A DNA stretch of 64,000 bases from Syntrophotalea acetylenivorans (GCF_001887775.1 NZ_CP015519.1:434001-498000), one strand, 5' to 3'. Shown: positions 1-9,250, numbered from the stretch's first letter. Notes: generated by a model from the sequence alone, not told the origin. Made by a program: numbers and translations.

Positions 1-540
1 TCCGAGCAGCAGCCAACCCAATCGCCAGCCGGCGGCACCCTGACTGGCGGTGAGCAAGGGAATCAAGGTTCCGCTGAGCATGATGGCAAAACCGTTACCG
101 GCCATCAGCAGGCCTCCGGCGCGTCCACGGCTGCTGGCTTTGAACCAGTGGGCGATCAAACCCATCACTGGAACGTTGGCAGTGCCGGTACCGAACCCCG
201 TTAGAATGTAGAGGGCGAGTACCGTAGGGTAGTAACTGGTTCTGCTGATCAGCATCATGCTGGTTGCGACTGTCATCAGGCCGCAGGCAATCATGGTGCG
301 GGCCCCAAGACGTCGTACCATCCAGCCGCAAAACAATACCGCCCCAAGATAGCCGGCAAAGTTACCGGCACTGATCAAACCCATCTGGCTATAGCTTAAG
401 CCGAGGTCCTCGCCCATGGAGGGCAGGAGCATGCCCAGGGCCAGGCGTCCGAGGCCGATACAGCCGAAGACGGCCAGCATGGACACGAACACGATGACCC
501 AGCCGTAGTGAAATTTGAAGAGCGGTGATTTATTCCTCAT
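1..540 (-). CDS. MFS transporter, N-terminal part (runs off the window)
   Basis: The reading frame starts at an ATG at 540 and runs leftward open to base 1, giving the first 180 residues; the C-terminal half lies outside the window. It opens with a short cytoplasmic tail and then a string of hydrophobic helices (first one starts GWVIVFVSMLAVFG), with small-residue-rich helices and the sequence HWFKASSRGRAGGLMAG between helices 4 and 5, typical of major facilitator superfamily carriers, perhaps of the YbfB/YjiJ type. The substrate cannot be told from sequence. It is transcribed away from yaeQ, which lies just upstream on the same strand. Confidence 0.8.
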   Translation of the reverse strand, partial: MRNKSPLFKFHYGWVIVFVSMLAVFGCIGLGRLALGMLLPSMGEDLGLSYSQMGLISAGNFAGYLGAVLFCGWMVRRLGARTMIACGLMTVATSMMLISRTSYYPTVLALYILTGFGTGTANVPVMGLIAHWFKASSRGRAGGLLMAGNGFAIMLSGTLIPLLTASQGAAGWRLGWLLLG

Positions 541-565
541 CCGTACAGAATTCTTTCTTTTCGCA

Positions 566-1099
566 CTAAGGCAGCAACCGGACCCATGAAACTTCACATT
601 CCCCCGCCTTGCTGGAAACATAGGCTGAATCACCGGTGATGGTGACCGAGATATCCATGGTGCGTTGAACCAGTGTTGCCAAGGTCTGTATGCTTTGCCA
701 CTGGAAGCGGAAAAAGGAGGCCGCCAGGTCTTTAAATTTTTCCTGGCCCATATCCCACCAGGATTCGGATTTTGCATTGAAACTATAGACCCGGACCGAT
801 TCCGAGATGCGTGTTGCCTTTTTTATTCGATCAAAAGAGGGCTCGCCGACATCAACCCACAGGGCAATCCTATCATCCAGAGTGCGAGCCCAGAGGTCGG
901 GCTCTTCCGCTACGCAAAGACCTTTGGTGAATTCGAGAGATTCCTGTGCGTTGATACAGAAAGCCAGCACCCGCGCCATCATCCGTTCAAGGGTTTCGGA
1001 GGGATGTTGTGCAACCGTCAAGTTGAGATCGTCGTAATAATTTCTATCGATATCAGCCAGGGTAATTCGCAGTTTATAGATCGTCGGTTTTAAGGCCAC
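566..1099 (-). CDS. yaeQ: YaeQ family protein
   Basis: The product aligns by eye along its whole length with Escherichia coli YaeQ: ALKPTIYK, DLNLTVAQHPSETLERMM, EFTKGLCVAEEPDLW, LWVDVGEPSFDRIKKA and ESWWDM all match family blocks. YaeQ adopts a PD-(D/E)XK nuclease-like fold, but its cellular activity is not firmly known. I place the start at the GTG at 1099 because homology begins there; a TTG at 1126 would add nine residues (SCYTNGPF-type tail) with no match. No strong ribosome binding site is visible for either start. It lies 25 bases upstream of the MFS gene and could share its transcript. Confidence 0.85.
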   Translation of the reverse strand: MALKPTIYKLRITLADIDRNYYDDLNLTVAQHPSETLERMMARVLAFCINAQESLEFTKGLCVAEEPDLWARTLDDRIALWVDVGEPSFDRIKKATRISESVRVYSFNAKSESWWDMGQEKFKDLAASFFRFQWQSIQTLATLVQRTMDISVTITGDSAYVSSKAGECEVSWVRLLP

Positions 1100-1126
1100 A
1101 AATGGTCCATTTGTATAGCAAGACAA

Positions 1127-1452
1127 AAGATATCGAGGTTTTCGTCATCTCAAAAAAAACCCCGAGGTTCCCTGAAGCTGTCTGTTTTACCATGGAATCT
1201 ATTTATAAATTGAGAAAAAAACAGATTGTTCCATAAGAATTGGACCGAGCACCATCTTCGGAGATTTGCCGTTATTTCCATTGCCTTGGTATCATGATTC
1301 GCCGGAAGAAGCTTAGGGAGATGGAAATTGTCGTGCAATCAAAGACTTATGGTTGACGCATCGCATATCTTCAAGCATAGTGAGCGCGACTCAGGTTTTG
1401 GATGATCCAGAGTTCCTTTACCTCTTAACCACTTTTAGATAAAAGGACCATT
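1127..1452. other. intergenic region between divergent yaeQ and a spermidine-synthase-like gene
   Basis: This 326-base stretch should hold the promoters of the two divergent genes. A short 62-codon open frame on the minus strand (1150-1338) has no recognisable protein features and I do not call it. On the minus strand there is a weak hairpin followed by eight T residues near 1152-1175, too short to call a terminator with confidence. Confidence 0.4.
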
Positions 1453-2154
1453 ATGCGCCCCGATATTTACGACGAAACGATGGATGCATGGGATCTGGTC
1501 GATACCGCGCAGATTCCCGGTGGTGGTCAGCTTGAGCTGTATAAATGCGAAGAGGAATACTCCATCAGCATTTCCAGTGGGGGCGGTCTGATGAGCACCA
1601 TGGCGCATCAGTCCGAAGATGCCCTGGCGGAACTGGTGTGTCCCAAGGTCGCTGGCCGCCCGCAGCCAAGAGTGTTGATTGGCGGACTGGGAATGGGGTT
1701 TACCCTGGCGGCAGCCTTACGCCATTTAGGGGATAATGCCGAGGTGGTGGTGGCCGAGCTGGTGCCCTCTGTGGTGGAGTGGAACCGAGGCCCTCTCGGG
1801 AAGTATGCAGGACATCCTTTAAATGATGAACGGACCACGGTTCGACAAGGCGATGTGGCAAAAATTTTACGGGCAGAGAGGAACGCCTACGATGCGATTT
1901 TGCTCGATGTGGATAATGGTCCCAAGGGCTTTACGCGCAAGAAAAACGATTGGCTTTATACCACTGACGGCTTGACCGAGGCTTATCGGGCTCTGCGCCC
2001 CGATGGCATACTCGCTGTATGGTCAGCCGGTCCCAGTCGCAACTTTATGGAGCGCTTGCGCAAGGTCGGTTTCAAGGTGAAACAGTCCAGAGTGCCTGAG
2101 CAGGACAATAAGGGCGATCTTCATGCGATCTGGCTTGCCGAACGGGGACCTTGA
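1453..2154 (+). CDS. Spermidine synthase-like SAM-dependent methyltransferase-fold protein (copy 1)
   Basis: A 233-residue protein with a Rossmann fold of the spermidine/spermine synthase group: glycine-rich VLIGGLGMGFTL near residue 75, the acidic end of strand 2 (VVVAELVPSVVEW), and YDAILLDVDNGP after strand 4. It lacks the N-terminal beta-hairpin domain of true polyamine synthases, and the loop after LLDVDNGP carries FTRKKNDWLYTTDG. Such proteins are often labelled spermidine synthase, but polyamine synthesis is not demonstrated. The ATG follows AAAAGGA at good spacing. A clear paralogue lies at 6834-7550 on the opposite strand. Confidence 0.75.
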   Translation: MRPDIYDETMDAWDLVDTAQIPGGGQLELYKCEEEYSISISSGGGLMSTMAHQSEDALAELVCPKVAGRPQPRVLIGGLGMGFTLAAALRHLGDNAEVVVAELVPSVVEWNRGPLGKYAGHPLNDERTTVRQGDVAKILRAERNAYDAILLDVDNGPKGFTRKKNDWLYTTDGLTEAYRALRPDGILAVWSAGPSRNFMERLRKVGFKVKQSRVPEQDNKGDLHAIWLAERGP

Positions 2155-2209
2155 GTCATTTCAGAATATTCCCAGCGGAAAGAGAATGACCCCAGAAACC
2201 TTGCCTTGT

Positions 2210-2275
2210 CCACGGAATACACTGAACACACAGAAAGAACCTTCGACTATTCGGTGCTTTCCGTGTGTTCCGTGG
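2210..2275. repeat. Imperfect inverted repeat, CCACGGAA...TTCCGTGG type
   Basis: The right arm (2257-2275) reads CTTTCCGTGTGTTCCGTGG; the left arm (2210-2237) is its reverse complement with a nine-base insertion. It can fold into a long stem. This type of CACGGAA/CACACGGAA palindrome recurs between genes in many bacterial chromosomes; no coding function is evident. Confidence 0.6.
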
Positions 2276-2323
2276 ACCGAGTCCACTTATTATTCTGCCG
2301 GTTGTCAGGGGGCAGGATGCAGA

Positions 2324-2358
2324 CTTTCTCCATGGCCTCTGTGAACTCCGCAGTGAAA
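2324..2358 (+). repeat. Interspersed repeat, CTTTCTC...GTGAAA type
   Basis: This segment resembles the reverse complement of 43548-43583: both read CTTT, CTC, then CCTCTG, an ACTC block, a GC pair and GTGAAA. It lies between the spermidine-synthase-like gene and the rhlE-type helicase, next to the inverted repeat at 2210-2275. Confidence 0.5.
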
Positions 2359-2428
2359 CAATGGGCCGTACAAATTATCAAATTGAGCAAAGTACATAAC
2401 CAGATGTGTTTATTAAGGATTACCTCTA

Positions 2429-3787
2429 ATGTCTTTTGAATCCCTCGGCCTGTGTGATGAACTGCTGAAAGCCATTTCCGATCAGGGTTATACCACCCCG
2501 ACCCCCATCCAGACCGAAGCCATTCCGGTGGTTTTCGAAGGGTGCGATCTTCTCGCAGGAGCTCAAACAGGTACCGGCAAAACTGCGGCCTTTACCCTGC
2601 CTATCGTGCAGAAACTGGGGGAAAAGGTTCCCCAGGATAAGCGCCGCCGGCCTCGGGTATTGGTTCTGGTGCCCACCCGCGAACTGGCCGCCCAGGTCAG
2701 TGACCAGATGCAATATTTCGGTCGCCGCTTGTCGCTGCGCTCCACCAAAATTTACGGTGGGGTCAATATCCGCACGCAGATGGAGCGACTGCACCGGGGT
2801 GTCGATATTGTGGTCGCGACACCGGGGCGCTTGCTCGATCACATGGAAAAGGGCACGATTAATCTGTCCCGGATTGAATTTCTGGTGCTGGACGAGGCCG
2901 ACCGCATGCTCGATCTAGGCTTTATCGACGATATCCTTCAGATTGCAGAATATCTTCCGGTAGAGCGTCAGACCCTGCTTTTTTCCGCAACCTATTCCCA
3001 GAGCATCAAGCAACTTGCCGATGAACTGCTCGATGAACCACGGCGGATTGAGGTGGCACGCAAGAATATCGCCGCCGATGCAGTATCTCAGGTGCTTTAT
3101 GCGGTGCAGCGCAAAAACAAAAAAGATATGCTTTCGGACCTGATTCGCACAGAAAAATGGACGCAGGTATTGGTTTTTGCCCGCACCCGCTATGGCGCGG
3201 ACAAGTTGACCGAAGAGTTGCTTGCTGATGGAATAAAGGCCGCTGCGATTCACAGTAATAAAAGCCAGTCCATTCGCACCCGTACCTTGGCTGAATTTAA
3301 ACAGGGAGAGTTGCGGGTGCTGGTGGCGACGGATGTGGCCGCTCGCGGGCTGGATATTCAAGGTTTGCCCCGGGTGGTGAATTACGATTTGCCTCAGGTC
3401 GCCGAAGACTATGTTCATCGGATTGGCCGCACCGGCCGGGCCGGGGAAAATGGAGAGGCGATATCCCTTGTCTGCCCTGAAGAGCAGCCGCTGTTGAAGG
3501 CGATCGAAGCGTTGTTGAAGCAGGTCATTCCCCAAAAAACTCTGTCTGGTTTTCCTAAGGTGGAACTCAAAGGGGGAGGGCGGGTCAAGGTCAGTCAGGC
3601 GACCAACAGGCCGGCCAGTTCACGGAAGGCTCCTGGCAAATCTAAGAAGGCGGCGACCAAGGCCGGCAAACCAAAATCCAAGCCTGGAAAACCCTTGGCC
3701 GCCAAAAAGAATACCTCGACTCGACGAAACAAAGTCTCCACCGGGCGTCCCGCTCCTAAAACCGGTCGCCGAGGGGGCCGCTCATAA
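2429..3787 (+). CDS. rhlE: DEAD-box ATP-dependent RNA helicase, RhlE type
   Basis: A 452-residue helicase that unwinds short RNA duplexes using ATP, in the cytoplasm, usually in ribosome assembly or RNA decay. All DEAD-box motifs are present in order: Q motif (residues about 3-27), AQTGTGKT (motif I), PTRELA, TPGRLLD, LDEADRMLDLGF (motif II), SAT (motif III), ATDVAARGLD (motif V) and HRIGRTGR (motif VI). The last 85 residues are rich in Lys, Arg, Pro and Ser and are probably a disordered RNA-binding tail, as in RhlE relatives. The gene stands alone downstream of a repeat-bearing intergenic region. Assignment to RhlE rather than another DEAD subgroup rests on general resemblance. Confidence 0.9.
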   Translation: MSFESLGLCDELLKAISDQGYTTPTPIQTEAIPVVFEGCDLLAGAQTGTGKTAAFTLPIVQKLGEKVPQDKRRRPRVLVLVPTRELAAQVSDQMQYFGRRLSLRSTKIYGGVNIRTQMERLHRGVDIVVATPGRLLDHMEKGTINLSRIEFLVLDEADRMLDLGFIDDILQIAEYLPVERQTLLFSATYSQSIKQLADELLDEPRRIEVARKNIAADAVSQVLYAVQRKNKKDMLSDLIRTEKWTQVLVFARTRYGADKLTEELLADGIKAAAIHSNKSQSIRTRTLAEFKQGELRVLVATDVAARGLDIQGLPRVVNYDLPQVAEDYVHRIGRTGRAGENGEAISLVCPEEQPLLKAIEALLKQVIPQKTLSGFPKVELKGGGRVKVSQATNRPASSRKAPGKSKKAATKAGKPKSKPGKPLAAKKNTSTRRNKVSTGRPAPKTGRRGGRS

Positions 3788-4137
3788 CGCGTCCTTTGAA
3801 TGGCTTTGCCGGGATTTACCTTGCTCATTACGGTAGTTACCATTATATTATGCGGCTGACCATCGTTGAGTGTGGGTAGAGGGTTTCTATTCAAAAGAAT
3901 GGTTGGTTCGTTTCCGCAGTGCAGATGTCTTTCGGTTTATCCGTTGCGCGAGCAGTCTGTTCGAAAAACCTGATTTTCCTGCCAGCTGCATTTTCTTTTT
4001 GTTAATTTTCAGTATGCTTCCTTTAGCCGTCTAAGGTTCTATCGGCCTGTGTGTCGTTTTGTGCCCGGTAGTCAGGTCGGCAGGCCCGGCCTGAGGTAGC
4101 GTTTCGTTCAGTCGCATTTTTAGAGGATTTCGTCGTT
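3788..4137. other. 350-base intergenic region
   Basis: No open frame with a plausible start, no tRNA and no strong hairpin terminator is visible between the helicase and the SulP gene. It presumably holds the SulP promoter. Nothing else is recognised. Confidence 0.4.
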
Positions 4138-5625
4138 ATGAATATTTCTTTTAGTTCAATTCATCAGGAGTGGTTTTCCAATGTCCGGGGAGACATTCTT
4201 TCCGGAATGGTGGTGGCTCTGGCTTTGATTCCCGAGGCAATTGCTTTTTCGATTATCGCCGGGGTGGATCCCAAGGTGGGGCTCTATGCCTCCTTTTGTA
4301 TCGCCGTGGTAACCGCCTTTGCCGGTGGTCGTCCGGGGATGATCTCTGCTGCTACCGGTGCCATGGCCCTGCTGATGGTGACCTTGGTCAAAACCCATGG
4401 CCTGGAATACCTGCTGGCAGCGACTCTGTTGACCGGTGTGTTGCAGATTCTGGCAGGCACCTTTCGCCTCGGTTCGCTGATGCGCTTCGTCTCGCGTTCG
4501 GTGGTGATCGGTTTCGTCAATGCCCTGGCGATATTGATCTTCCTGGCGCAGATGCCTGAACTTACTAATGTCGGCTGGCAGGTCTACGCCCTGGTGGCAG
4601 CCGGCCTTGGTTTCATTTATCTCTTTCCCTACATCACTAAGGTGATTCCGTCGCCGTTGGTGTGCATTGTGGTATTGACCGCTTTCACCCTCTTTTTCGG
4701 CGTCGATGTGCGCACTGTTGGAGATATGGGAGCTTTGCCCGATAGTTTGCCGATCTTTCTGCTACCCAATATCCCTCTAAACTTTCAAACTCTGGCGATT
4801 ATCTTTCCTTATGCCATCACCATGTGTGTGGTCGGATTGCTCGAATCGATGATGACTGCGACCATTGTTGACGATCTGACCGATACCACCAGTAACAAAA
4901 ATCGCGAATGTGTCGGCCAGGGTGTGGCCAATATTGCTGCAGGTTTCATGGGTGGCATGGCCGGTTGCGCCATGATCGGTCAGTCTGTGATCAACATCAA
5001 ATCCGGCGGGCGAGGACGGCTTTCTACGCTTCTAGCCGGCATCTTCCTGTTGATACTGGTGGTCTTTTTAGGTGAATGGGTGGCCCGCATTCCTATGGCC
5101 GCTCTGGTCGCGGTAATGATCATGGTATCTATCGGTACTTTCAGTTGGGACTCGATCCGTAACCTGCGTACAAACCCGAAGAGTTCCAGTCTGGTGATGG
5201 CTGCAACCGTGGTCGTGGTCGTTTCGACCCACAACCTGGCACTGGGTGTTTTGGTGGGGGTATTACTCAGTGCTTTGAACTTTGCTTACAAGATTGGCAG
5301 AATACTGTATGTTGGATCGACGCTGTCTGAGGATGGATCGACCCGACACTATAACGTGGTCGGTCAGGTCTTTTTTACTTCGGCGGATAGCTTCATCGGC
5401 TTTTTTGATCTGAAGGAAGCGGTGAGTAAGGTAATTGTCGATGTCAGTCGTGCCCATTTCTGGGATATTACGGCGATTGGAGCCCTGGATAAGGTGATTC
5501 TCAAATTCAGACGGGAAGGCACCGAAGTCGAGATTGTCGGTCTGAATAAAGCCAGCGAGACCATGGTGGATCGTTTTGCGGTCCATGACAAGCCCGAGGC
5601 TATCGAAAGTCTGATGGGACATTAA
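4138..5625 (+). CDS. SulP family inorganic anion transporter with STAS domain
   Basis: A 495-residue inner-membrane protein. The N-terminal region carries the SulP signature around [20 protein letters not shown] and [17 protein letters not shown], followed by about a dozen hydrophobic helices to residue 385. The C-terminal 95 residues form a cytoplasmic STAS-like domain ([17 protein letters not shown] ... [19 protein letters not shown]). SulP proteins carry sulfate, bicarbonate or other oxyanions, or dicarboxylates; the substrate is not readable here. The universal stress protein gene starts 12 bases downstream, so the two are very likely one operon, a pairing known from other SulP loci. Confidence 0.88.
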   Translation: MNISFSSIHQEWFSNVRGDILSGMVVALALIPEAIAFSIIAGVDPKVGLYASFCIAVVTAFAGGRPGMISAATGAMALLMVTLVKTHGLEYLLAATLLTGVLQILAGTFRLGSLMRFVSRSVVIGFVNALAILIFLAQMPELTNVGWQVYALVAAGLGFIYLFPYITKVIPSPLVCIVVLTAFTLFFGVDVRTVGDMGALPDSLPIFLLPNIPLNFQTLAIIFPYAITMCVVGLLESMMTATIVDDLTDTTSNKNRECVGQGVANIAAGFMGGMAGCAMIGQSVINIKSGGRGRLSTLLAGIFLLILVVFLGEWVARIPMAALVAVMIMVSIGTFSWDSIRNLRTNPKSSSLVMAATVVVVVSTHNLALGVLVGVLLSALNFAYKIGRILYVGSTLSEDGSTRHYNVVGQVFFTSADSFIGFFDLKEAVSKVIVDVSRAHFWDITAIGALDKVILKFRREGTEVEIVGLNKASETMVDRFAVHDKPEAIESLMGH

Positions 5626-5637
5626 AGGAGCCATGCC

Positions 5638-6492
5638 ATGAAAACACTTGTACTTGCCTGCATTGATGGGTCCTCCTACACGCCCGCTGTGTGTGATGCT
5701 GCCGTTTGGGCTTCTCAAAGGCTCGATGCGCCGCTTAAATTTTTTCATGCTTTACAGCGTAAGCAAGAAACAGCTGTAACCGATCTCAGCGGCAGTATTG
5801 GTTTTGATGCCAGAGAGTCGCTGCTTGAGGAGTTGGTCTCCCTCGATGAAAAGCGGAATAAGCTTGCCATGGAGCGGGGCAGACAACTGCTTGCTATCGC
5901 TAAGGATCGTGCCCTGACTGCCGGTAGTCCTGAAGTCGATGGGTGTCAGCGCCATGGCGGTCTGGTGGAAACTCTCACCGAATTGCAAGAAGGAATTCGC
6001 CTGCTGGTTTTAGGTCAGCGGGGGGAGGCGGCTTCCATTGCTTCCGAGCATCTCGGTAGCCATCTCGAAAGAGTGGTGCGTACCATGCAGCGGCCGATTC
6101 TGGTAACCCCGGCAGAATTTAAAACGCCCAAAAAGGTGATGCTGGCTTTTGATGGCAGCGCTACGACTCGTAAAGGGGTCGATATGGTCGCTGGAAGCCC
6201 CCTCTTGCGTGGCTTGCCTTGCCATCTGGTGATGGCCGGATCCGACACGGCTGAAAAACGAGGCAAGTTGGAGCAGGCGCGTCAGACCCTTGAAAATGCA
6301 GGAATCGAGGCGCCAACTGCGATCCTTCCCGGCGAATCCGAGAGCGTACTGCGGCAGTATCAGCAAGAGAATGATATCGACATGATCATTATGGGGGCCT
6401 ACGGTCATTCCAGAATTCGCCAATTTCTTATCGGCAGTACGACGACCGCGATGTTACGTCAATCGGTGGTCCCGGTACTTTTGCTACGGTAA
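5638..6492 (+). CDS. Tandem universal stress protein (two UspA domains)
   Basis: A 284-residue protein with two UspA folds in tandem, roughly residues 1-150 and 158-284. The second domain ends with GAYGHSRIRQFLIGSTTTAM, matching the G-2x-G-9x-G-S/T ATP-binding signature. The first domain has a weaker version (VLGQRGEAASIASEHLGS). The ATG follows AAAGGAGCC. Its tight linkage to the SulP gene suggests that it senses or adjusts transporter activity under stress, but that is inference. It ends just before a strong bidirectional terminator. Confidence 0.85.
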   Translation: MKTLVLACIDGSSYTPAVCDAAVWASQRLDAPLKFFHALQRKQETAVTDLSGSIGFDARESLLEELVSLDEKRNKLAMERGRQLLAIAKDRALTAGSPEVDGCQRHGGLVETLTELQEGIRLLVLGQRGEAASIASEHLGSHLERVVRTMQRPILVTPAEFKTPKKVMLAFDGSATTRKGVDMVAGSPLLRGLPCHLVMAGSDTAEKRGKLEQARQTLENAGIEAPTAILPGESESVLRQYQQENDIDMIIMGAYGHSRIRQFLIGSTTTAMLRQSVVPVLLLR

Positions 6493-6534
6493 TAGCCCGG
6501 ACCCTGTGGCGGTACTCACAGGAACCGCCATTTC

Positions 6535-6578
6535 AGATATAAAAAAGGCAGCCACAGGGCTGCCTTTTTTATATCTGT
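6535..6578. terminator. Bidirectional rho-independent terminator
   Basis: A perfect long dyad: the stem GGCAGCC (6547-6553) and GGCTGCC (6558-6564) with loop ACAG is flanked by six A and six T residues, extending outward to CAGATAT/ATATCTG. It serves the convergent SulP-Usp transcript and the S4-protein transcript. Confidence 0.9.
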
Positions 6579-6602
6579 CGTTGGCTGTTTGTCTGGAATG
6601 TG

Positions 6603-6812
6603 TTAGATGATCGTGACTTTGCGGCCTTCATATTCGACAACCTGGCCTTGGCGAATCTTGCAGCGCTTACGAAGTTCCACCTGTCCGTCAACGATGACAA
6701 GTCCTTCGGCAATCATCAGTTTTGCGGTTCCACCGCTGGGGCACATCCCGGTGAGCTTCATCAGGTTGTTCAACTCGACAAATTCCCGTCCCTGCAGATC
6801 AAACTCTTCCAT
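6603..6812 (-). CDS. Small S4-domain RNA-binding protein, YbcJ family
   Basis: A 69-residue protein consisting of a single S4 domain: VELNNLMKLTGM, SGGTAKLMIAEGLVIVDGQ, ELRKRCKIRQGQVV. It closely resembles E. coli YbcJ in length and in these blocks. S4 domains bind structured RNA, often rRNA. The gene is 21 bases downstream of the spermidine-synthase-like gene on the same strand and probably co-transcribed with it. Confidence 0.85.
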   Translation of the reverse strand: MEEFDLQGREFVELNNLMKLTGMCPSGGTAKLMIAEGLVIVDGQVELRKRCKIRQGQVVEYEGRKVTII

Positions 6813-6833
6813 CTTGGATGCCTTTCTCAGTGT

Positions 6834-7550
6834 TTAATTCACTCTTTTGCGGGGTTGTTTTTGTTGAGGACCTGTCTTTGCCTTGCCTTTTTTTGCGACC
6901 CAGACCGCATGACGGTAGCCCCCTTTGCCGTGTCTTTCACAGCGCACGGCAAAGCCGGCAGAATTTAGACGTCCTTCGAATCCGGCATCGGGATTTTCTC
7001 CCCAAATGGCAAAGGTGCCCTCGGGTTTCAGGGCCGCCCGGGTGCGTTCGATGGCGCGGCTACCGTAAATGGGGTCGTTGCGCCTATCGGTTTTGGGGTG
7101 TGGCCCCCGGTAGAGGTCGAGGATTACGGCGTCGAAAGTTTCAACCGGCGTTCGTCGAATTAACTCGGCAACGTCAGCGATCTCAATCGTCACCCTGGGG
7201 TCGCTGGCCGCCCCGTCGGTTAATTCAGCCAGGGGGCCAAGGCACCACTCATGGATTTTCGGATTGAGCTCGGCCACCACGACTTGTGCATCTTCTGGTA
7301 GAACATCGAGTACCGCCCGCAGGGTGATGGCCATACCCAGCCCACCGACCAGCACTTTTGGATGCGGCCGGTTCAACAGGCCCTTGCAGCCGAGTTCGCC
7401 GAGGGCGATTTCTGAGCGTTGTGCTTTACTATTCATGAGCACCTGGGGACCGACCGTTATCAGATAATCCCCGACGCCCCGCTGGCGCAATTCAAGAATA
7501 CCTTCATCCTGGGTGTCAAAGCGATCGATTATTTTCCAGGGTAAAGCCAT
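6834..7550 (-). CDS. Spermidine synthase-like SAM-dependent methyltransferase-fold protein (copy 2)
   Basis: A 238-residue paralogue of the gene at 1453-2154. Shared blocks are VLVGGLGMAITLRA, VVVAELNPKIHEWCLGPL, DAVILDLYRGPHPKTDRRND, and a C-terminal HAVWVAKKG comparable to HAIWLAERG in copy 1. It also lacks the N-terminal polyamine synthase domain, and ends in a Lys/Arg/Gln-rich tail. The ATG at 7550 has AAGGAAA six bases upstream. It lies between the ABC-F gene and the S4 gene on the same strand, with 65 bases to the ABC-F stop, so a three-gene transcript is possible. Function is unproven. Confidence 0.75.
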   Translation of the reverse strand: MALPWKIIDRFDTQDEGILELRQRGVGDYLITVGPQVLMNSKAQRSEIALGELGCKGLLNRPHPKVLVGGLGMAITLRAVLDVLPEDAQVVVAELNPKIHEWCLGPLAELTDGAASDPRVTIEIADVAELIRRTPVETFDAVILDLYRGPHPKTDRRNDPIYGSRAIERTRAALKPEGTFAIWGENPDAGFEGRLNSAGFAVRCERHGKGGYRHAVWVAKKGKAKTGPQQKQPRKRVN

Positions 7551-7615
7551 AGCAGTTTCCTTACATGGGTAGAGCAGGCGTTATCAGTTTTGCGGAAGTC
7601 GATATTCATACCCTG

Positions 7616-9250
7616 TTACAGGGTCAGACTGGCTTCCCCTTGAAAGTGCTCTTCTCTGATTTTTGCAACTTCGGTGCTTTCAAGATATTCATCGAAAGTC
7701 ATGGAGCGTTCAATAAAGCCGACAGGGGTGAATTCGACGATGCGGTTGGCCACTGTCGATAGAAACTTATGATCGTGTGTGGCGAAGAGGATTACTTCCG
7801 AGTAGTCGATCAGACCTTCGTTGAGAGCGGTAATCGATTCAAGATCGAGATGGTTGGTCGGTTCATCGAATACCAGCACATTAGCTGCGGTGAGCATCAT
7901 TTTGGCGAGCATGCACCGCACCTTTTCACCACCGGAAAGGACGCTCGATTGTTTGGTCGCCTCGTCCCCGGAAAAGAGCATGCGGCCGAGAAAGCCCCGG
8001 GCAAAAATCTCTCCTTCAGTGGGGGCGAATTGACGCAGCCACTCGATGAGATTCAAGTCGTTTTCAAAGTAGCGGCGGTTCTCTTTGGGGAAATAGGCCG
8101 GGGTGATGGTGACCCCGAAGCGAAAGCTGCCGCTATCGGGTTCGATCTCTCCTTCAAGGATCTGAAACAGGGTGGTCTTGGTCAGACTGTCGCCGCCAAC
8201 AAAAGCGATCTTGTCCCCCTTGTTGACGGTCAGGCTGAAATTATTCAACACCTGGACTCCGTCGACGGTTTTGCACAGATCCTTGATTTCCAGAATGATG
8301 TCGCCGCAGGGGCGCTCCGGCTTGAAGACCACGAAGGGGTATTTACGGGAGGAAACAGGCATGTCCTCAAGGGTCAGTTTTTCCAATAGCTTCTTACGGG
8401 AAGTTGCCTGTTTAGCCTTGGAGGCGTTGGAACTGAAGCGCTGAATGAATTCCTTGAGGTCGTTGGCTTTATCAGTGATTTTTCGATTTTCTTCCTGCTT
8501 TTGTTTGAGCACCAGCTGACTTGCCTCGTACCAGAAGTCGTAATTGCCGACATAGACGGTGATTTTTCCGAAGTCGATATCCGCTACGTGGGTACAGACC
8601 TGGTTGAGAAAATGACGGTCGTGGGAGACCACGATGACCGTGTTCTGAAAACGAGAGAGAAATTCCTCCAGCCAATTGATCGATTTGAGATCGAGATGGT
8701 TGGTCGGCTCATCCAAGAGTAGAATGTCAGGATTGCCGAACAGGGCCTGGGCCAAGAGCACGCGGACCTTTTCACCCCCTTCGAGTTCTTTCATTTTCTT
8801 GTGTCGCAGTTCTTCAGGTATGCCGAGACCGTTAAGCAGTACAGCGGCTTCCGATTCGGCCTCGTAGCCGTTCATTTCGGCAAACTCTGCTTCCAGTTCC
8901 CCGGAGCGAATGCCGTCTTCTTCGGTGAACTCCCCTTTGGAGTAGATCGCCTCCCGTTCGGCCATCACCTTATAGAGGCGCTGATGCCCCATCATCACCG
9001 TGTTGAAGACGGTTTCATCGTCGAAGGCGAAGTGGTCCTGGCGAAGCATGGCAATCCGCTCGCCGGAACCGACTGCGATGTTGCCTTTATCCGATTCGAT
9101 TTCACCGGCGAGAATCTTAAGGAAGGTGGACTTCCCTGCGCCGTTGGCTCCGATGAGACCGTAACAGTTGCCGGGAACGAATTTAATATTGACGTCTTTA
9201 AAAATGACCCTCTTGCCGTAGGCGAGGGCCACATTGTTGGCGCTGATCAT
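7616..9250 (-). CDS. ABC-F family ATPase (YbiT-like, ribosome-associated)
   Basis: A 544-residue soluble protein with two ABC ATPase domains joined by a charged linker (about residues 240-320) and no membrane segments, which is the ABC-F layout; such proteins act on the ribosomal E site. Domain 1 is canonical: Walker A GANGAGKST, signature LEGGEK, Walker B LLLDEPTNHLD, switch SHDRHF. Domain 2 keeps LSGGEK, DEPTNHLD and THDHKF, but its Walker A reads GGDSLTKTT, missing the usual glycines. From memory, a subgroup of ABC-F proteins shares this altered loop, so it may be family-typical. A terminator lies in the upstream region (see 9443-9470), suggesting attenuation. Confidence 0.9.
   Translation of the reverse strand: MISANNVALAYGKRVIFKDVNIKFVPGNCYGLIGANGAGKSTFLKILAGEIESDKGNIAVGSGERIAMLRQDHFAFDDETVFNTVMMGHQRLYKVMAEREAIYSKGEFTEEDGIRSGELEAEFAEMNGYEAESEAAVLLNGLGIPEELRHKKMKELEGGEKVRVLLAQALFGNPDILLLDEPTNHLDLKSINWLEEFLSRFQNTVIVVSHDRHFLNQVCTHVADIDFGKITVYVGNYDFWYEASQLVLKQKQEENRKITDKANDLKEFIQRFSSNASKAKQATSRKKLLEKLTLEDMPVSSRKYPFVVFKPERPCGDIILEIKDLCKTVDGVQVLNNFSLTVNKGDKIAFVGGDSLTKTTLFQILEGEIEPDSGSFRFGVTITPAYFPKENRRYFENDLNLIEWLRQFAPTEGEIFARGFLGRMLFSGDEATKQSSVLSGGEKVRCMLAKMMLTAANVLVFDEPTNHLDLESITALNEGLIDYSEVILFATHDHKFLSTVANRIVEFTPVGFIERSMTFDEYLESTEVAKIREEHFQGEASLTL

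Noticed and set aside
1150-1338. A 62-codon minus-strand frame between yaeQ and the spermidine-synthase-like gene
   Set aside because: No ribosome binding site, no recognisable features and unlike neighbouring codon use.
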